Assembly: GCA_038496445.1 (NCBI GenBank)
Contig: JALMLS010000228.1
Coordinates: 310,001 to 374,000 of the forward strand
Direction of reading: 5' to 3'
From: Trichosphaerium sp. ATCC 40318
Lineage: Eukaryota > Discosea > Flabellinia > Trichosidae
DNA: 64,000 nt
The notes below the pieces were generated by a model. The model was not told where the DNA came from and ran no database searches. It saw only the letters and a list, made by a program, of their open reading frames with translations. The position numbers and the translations under genes were made by a program. Shown in pieces: positions 60,161 to 64,000 of this stretch (position 1 is the stretch's first letter; every line of letters starts with the position of its first letter).

Positions 60161-61242
60161 ATGGCAAAACGACAACGGAGTCTCCAAAAGAAACGTGAAC
60201 GGCTTAATAAGACTAGAAACAAGAAAAAGGGCATTAGCGCTGAAGAGACACGAGGAGTACTCTATGATGGCTTAGAAGACATTTTGTCGCTTGGAGAAGG
60301 TGATTCTATGTACAAAGCGAACTTCTTTCCAACAGAAACCGAAAAAGACGACATTTTCTTGAATATACTCAATGAGGCTTTCTTTGAGCAAATGTTCTTC
60401 TTTTCTCATGGAAACAACGAAGACGAAGAAGTAAAACCCATTCCTAGATTAATAACAGCACAAACCTACAAATCAGACGAAGCCTCGCCTATTTATCGTA
60501 TGCCTGGGTGTAATGAACGTAATATTGGGACTACGAAGTGGACTCCTACTGTTGCTAAAGTCAGAGACGCTGTATCCGAGCACTATGGTCAAAGATTCAA
60601 TCATTGTGTTATTACTCTTTACAGAAATGGTCAAGACACCTTGGGTTCTCATAAAGATAAACTCCTTGATTTACAACACAACTCTCTTATTTTAAGTGTA
60701 TCCTTTGGAGCACCAAGGCCTATATGGTTTAAAGGTAGTGAAGATTCTGAAAATCATACAGTCATGCTACAATCTGGTTCTGTTTTGTCAATTGGCACGT
60801 GCTTTTTTCTTTTTTCTTCCTTTTTTCGTCTCTTTGTTTCTTTGACTAACAGGACGTTTGTAGGTCCCAAGACAAATTTGAATTACACACATGGCATTCC
60901 TCGCGTAGAAGATCTTGATGCTCCTCGGATTTCATTATCGTTCAGGACAATCGCAACAAAGATAAACGAAAAAACAAACGAGATTATTGGTAAAGGAAAT
61001 AAATATCAAACTAAGAATTATCCGTTTATTAGAAGGTACTGGCCTCCGTCCCTTTACTTTTGGTTTCCGAGTATTTATTAATTACTATATTTAGTTATCC
61101 TAACAGAAAATCATACACCAAAGAAGTGTTAAAGATAGTCGAGAGTCATGAAGAGAAAGCACGTCTTGAGTTAATCAAAATTAGAGAAAAAGTTGCTGAA
61201 GCAATTAAAGAAAAGCGGGAAGTAGCTGTACCAGCAGCTTGA
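60161..61242 (+). CDS. AlkB-like 2-oxoglutarate/Fe(II) dioxygenase
   Basis: ATG 60161, basic N-terminus (MAKRQRSLQKKRERLNKTRN). Catalytic core: ITLYRNGQDTLGSHKDKLLD holds the HxD iron ligands, then NSLILSVSFGAPRPIWFKG, SVLSIGPKTNLNYTHGIPRV with the distal His, and RISLSFRTI with the 2-oxoglutarate Arg. The LYRNGQDTLGSHKD block is typical of ALKBH2/3-type demethylases that reverse alkyl damage on DNA or RNA. Exons 60161-60794, 60864-61036 and 61094-61242; the last one is a coiled-coil tail. The first intron is GC-AG. Nuclear or cytosolic; a Lys-rich tail may aid nucleic-acid binding. Confidence 0.9.
60795..60863 (+). other. GC-AG intron with GCACGTG donor
   Basis: ATTG joins GTCCCAAGAC to read SIGPKTNLNYTHGIPRV, restoring the distal iron-ligand His and the Arg of the fold. 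Using GT at +5 destroys both and ends in a stop. Confidence 0.9.
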
Positions 61243-61366
61243 GTAGTGAAACAAATATTCAACACCCTCCTTAAGAGAAGAGTATAACCTGTTACCTCAC
61301 AAGAGAATACTGCAATAAAATAGTTTTTAGAGCGGATTTCAGTTATGGCTTTTTAACTTGGCAAAA

Positions 61367-62493
61367 ATGGAGAATGCTAAGCCTCATAGTACTATACTAA
61401 CTGGTGAAGTCGAAAACTGGTTTCCGGGATCTCTGTACTCCCGTGATTTTCTATCCTATTTCGCATGTTTGTCTGTTGTGTTTGTGTATTGGTGTGTTGC
61501 GTATACGTCGACCAAACCACGTTATACTTACATTTAGATAACATGATAACCAACCTGAAACAGCATTATCAGCAGTGATGTATCCTTGCAAGCCTCATTT
61601 TGCACAGAGCTGCAATACGTTAGAAACAAATACAAAGAAGTTAACAAATTGGGTTTCAAATCGTTGAGAATAGCTGGATTAGCTCATGATGTACTCCGTT
61701 CAGCATTATAAATGACTTGACTGATGCTATAGCTCTCACGGAGCAGCTCTACAAGAAGGAATTAAGAAAATTAAACAATAACTTTAAGTCACCTCAGATT
61801 TACTTCTGTGGACTATGTCATAGTAGTACGTTCATTTTTTCACGTGAGCAATTATACTGTAGCTTATTGAAAATGGAGAACGTACCCAATGAAATACTCT
61901 ACAACATTATAGGATACCTTGACATGCCTTCCTATGCTTGTTCTCTAAAAGTATGCTCTAATTGGCTAGCTATTGGAAAGATAGATAGTTTACAGAGTTT
62001 ATTTGTGGATAGAAAGCAAATTAGATTGTATAAACAGCCCAGAAACGAAAAAAACACAATCAGGCACAGATCAAACTGGAAAGATAAGGGTTGGCCATAC
62101 GAGTATGTCAAGGCTAATAAGGAAGGTATGGGAAGACTTGTAAAGCTTGTGTCTTGGAGTTTTGTGTATAGGTATCATCAAGGAAGCAGCAGGCATTTTA
62201 TCAAAGGATGGGAAGCTGTTGTACCTGGTTCATGTCTAAAGGTTGTTTACAGTCAACAATTAGGAAGCAATTTTATTATATCGATTACATGGAATGGAAG
62301 CACATTGAAATACCACCATTATTTAAGTACATCGGCATTCGAATTTGAAAAAGAGGGAAAAAAGACAGAGGAGGGTAAAGAAGAGTTTTACAAAGACTTT
62401 CTTTCTTATGTTGGTTTACCTCGTAGAATATCTCTTTTTAGAAAGTTCCTTGAAGCTTGTGGTGTACATCGGTTATTAAAACAAAATGTCTGA
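61367..62493 (+). CDS. F-box protein, possibly with an N-terminal membrane segment
   Basis: The secure part is ATG 61873 to TGA 62491-62493: MENVPNEILYNIIGYLDMPS with SLKVCSNWLAIGKIDSL is a clear F-box, followed by about 160 residues with no named domain. Upstream, ATG 61367 gives MENAKPHSTILTGEVENWFP and a hydrophobic run (FACLSVVFVYWCVA); after a GTATAC-donor intron, an exon reads ELQYVRNKYKEVNKLGFKSL. This can be joined in frame to the F-box through a 35-nt and a 38-nt intron, or it may be a separate small membrane-protein gene ending at 61711. I give one gene with that doubt. Confidence 0.6.
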
Positions 62494-63117
62494 ACAAGTG
62501 AGACATTTCAGGCGTTTGAACAAACTGGACTGATACAACAAAACAGACAACCGACTCAAGCAGGTTTATACGATAGCAAGCAGAAATCACCCTCCCACTA
62601 CCACCCTTCATAAAAAAAAAAAAAAATTTGTTTTCTCTTTTTGTATTTTATTGCATTCGCGATCATGTTTTGTAAATAAACCTCACACATGCTCGCTCTG
62701 TGCCAGAGCTATCGGCCAGGGACCGTGTGTTCCTTTCCTCCCAGATCGTCTTGCACCACTTTTGTTGGGATTGAGGTATTGGTCTAACGTCCATTAAATA
62801 CAAAGTGGTGTGGGGGTGGACAACTCAAGCATCTGGCGATGATGGTTTATAAACTTAAGTATTCATTGAAATGAAACAGACTGTTTTTATTGTTCAAAAT
62901 AATCGTCGAATGAGATAGTTGGTAGAAATGATGTAAAGTTTCTGGAGGTACAGTCGTTCCATGCTAGCAGATCTGTGTCGTTGGCATTGGGACAAGCTTC
63001 AAGCTTTAGTGAGAGCGTGGGTGCTTGTAAACGCATTAAATGGCTTTCCAAACTCGAGGGTTCCACAGGAAGTGTTTTGACCAAAATAAATAACATAGTT
63101 TTTTGTGCTAAACAGAA
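62494..63117. other. Intergenic, with a GC-richer stretch 62690-62850
   Basis: Poly(A)-like run near 62611-62625. The part from 62690 to 62850 is richer in G and C than other spacers and has no open frame, so an RNA gene is possible, but I could not fold it to a tRNA, snRNA or convincing snoRNA. Confidence 0.3.
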
Positions 63118-64000
63118 ATGAACATAAAACCACTACTACTTTTCGTAGTAGTCTCGTTGGCTCTAGCAAGTAAGCCAGAAGACTGGAGAAAGATACGTGA
63201 GGCATTACCTCATGAATCTATCAAGTTTTGGGTTGGTTTACACCAACAAAACGTTGACGCCTTCCAAGTATGATAAATAAGACCAAATCCGCTTTTTTAG
63301 GCGTCACGTGATTGCTCATTTTCTTTTTTTCCGTTTTGTATCTTCAAGCGAATAACGTCTTTAGGCAAAAGTTTTGGACTTAGCTGACCCTTCATCTGTA
63401 AACTATTGTACGTTGCTGTGTTGTTCTAGCGATTTTAACCCATTTTAAGCTCAATGGATGTCTCAAACGGATATTATGGATATGATAAGACCAAACAAAG
63501 AACATCATGCTGCAGTATACGGATGGCTTTCACGTGTTGGTACGCAACGTTTTTCTTCATCTTAAATTTACGCGAAGCGCGTGAACCTTAACTTTCTCTT
63601 AGAAGGCATGAATATCGTTGATCTTGGTGATGCTTTTGAAGTTACAGCGAAAGCCAGTGCTGTTGGGAAACTATTCCAATGCACATTTTACCAATTCATT
63701 CATCTTCCTTCTGGTCACGTTGCTATCCGTCAAGAAGGTGGTGCTACAATCCCTGTAGAAGTTGCCGATTACATCGATATTGTTACAGGTTAGCAAAATT
63801 ATTTTGTTAAAAATGTCACGTGAGGTCACAAACTAACAACTTAAAAGGCCTTACTGGTTTTCCAATTATTATGCCAAAGAAGAACAGAGAATCAGTAAAC
63901 AAAGTCGACGCTGATGGAAAGTATGGATATATTGTACCTGAAGTTATAAGGAGATTATACAACATACCAACAGGCGAGGCAGCCACAAACCCAAAGAACA
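63118..64000 (+). CDS. Sedolisin (S53)-type peptidase, prodomain; 3' end outside window
   Basis: ATG 63118 begins a signal peptide (MNIKPLLLFVVVSLALASKP). Exons then read REALPHESIKFWVGLHQQNV, VLDLADPSSVN, MDMIRPNKEHHAAVYGWLSR, and GGATIPVEVADYIDIVTG, the layout of the pro-kumamolisin activation domain (VxLxQxN, SDPxSxxY, P..V..WL). The last visible exon (MPKKNRESVNKVDADGKYG, VPEVIRRLYNIPTGEAA) leads toward the catalytic domain, where the Ser-Glu-Asp triad would lie beyond the window. Such enzymes (tripeptidyl-peptidase I relatives) act in lysosomes or are secreted at acid pH. Confidence 0.85.

Noticed and set aside
1-64000. tRNA, rRNA, snRNA genes and CRISPR arrays
   Set aside because: I looked for tRNA box A/B patterns, U1/U2/U6 conserved runs and regularly spaced repeats and found none that I could support.

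Overview
This window is nuclear DNA of a compact, intron-rich unicellular eukaryote. Almost every gene is cut by short introns (about 35-110 nt). Intergenic gaps are often 60-300 bp, and genes lie on both strands with no operons. The gene content is that of a free-living phagotroph: AP-1 clathrin adaptor, CLU protein, progranulin-like protein, a kinase-SH2 protein of the SHK type known from Dictyostelium, secreted polysaccharide-active proteins, and F-box proteins with varied partner domains. The SHK kinase points to Amoebozoa or a related amoeboid lineage; this is inference, and no species is named. Exon models were built by hand from reading frame, splice signals and family motifs; no alignment or search was run.

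Layout. 1-2657: 3' part of a MOV10/UPF1-like helicase (+). 2.9-5.25 kb: AP-1 mu (-), divergent from a mitochondrial PPR-like gene (+, 5.3-7.3 kb). 7.5-9.4 kb: large MORN-type repeat protein (-). 9.8-12.5 kb: SHK kinase (-). 12.7-13.3 kb: two-granulin secreted protein (-). 13.7-14.8 kb: short TBC RabGAP (+). 14.9-16.1 kb: kinase-fold-like protein (+). 16.4-16.6 kb: palindromes. 17.5-20.7 kb: Reeler module read in frame into an LPMO-like secreted protein (+). 20.8-22.7 kb: SDR (-). 22.9-24.0 kb: F-box/LRR (+). 24.3-25.7 kb: secreted acidic repeat protein (-). 26.0-27.6 kb: tyrosine phosphatase (+). 27.9-29.1 kb: F-box protein (+). 29.9-30.1 kb: MITE. 30.2-30.7 kb: small hypothetical gene (-). 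31.0-33.3 kb: coiled-coil protein (-). 33.3-36.3 kb: convergent pair of paralogous SDRs. 37.2-39.9 kb: secreted FG-GAP/UnbV protein (+). 40.35-40.8 kb: small gene with overlapping upstream ORF. 41.2-43.4 kb: secreted pectate-lyase-fold protein (+). 44.0-47.1 kb: membrane-anchored low-complexity protein (-). 47.1-52.0 kb: CLU family (-). 52.2-53.0 kb: multi-pass membrane protein (+). 53.1-54.5 kb: TMEM19 (+). 54.7-59.9 kb: F-box/SNF2 helicase (+). 60.2-61.2 kb: AlkB-like oxygenase (+). 61.4-62.5 kb: F-box protein (+). 63.1 kb to the end: sedolisin-type protease, truncated (+).

The most unusual signal is in the splice sites. Seven introns in five genes start with GC instead of GT, and all seven share the heptamer GCACGTG. 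In each, moving the donor 4 nt to the internal GT brings in an early stop codon, so the reading frame itself supports GC. The GT introns are biased to GTACG, so the two classes look like one rule, G(T/C)ACG. The palindrome TCACGTGA is also over-frequent in introns and spacers. A second point of interest is an uninterrupted reading frame joining a Reeler/Cys-rich module to a signal peptide followed by an N-terminal-histidine LPMO-like domain.
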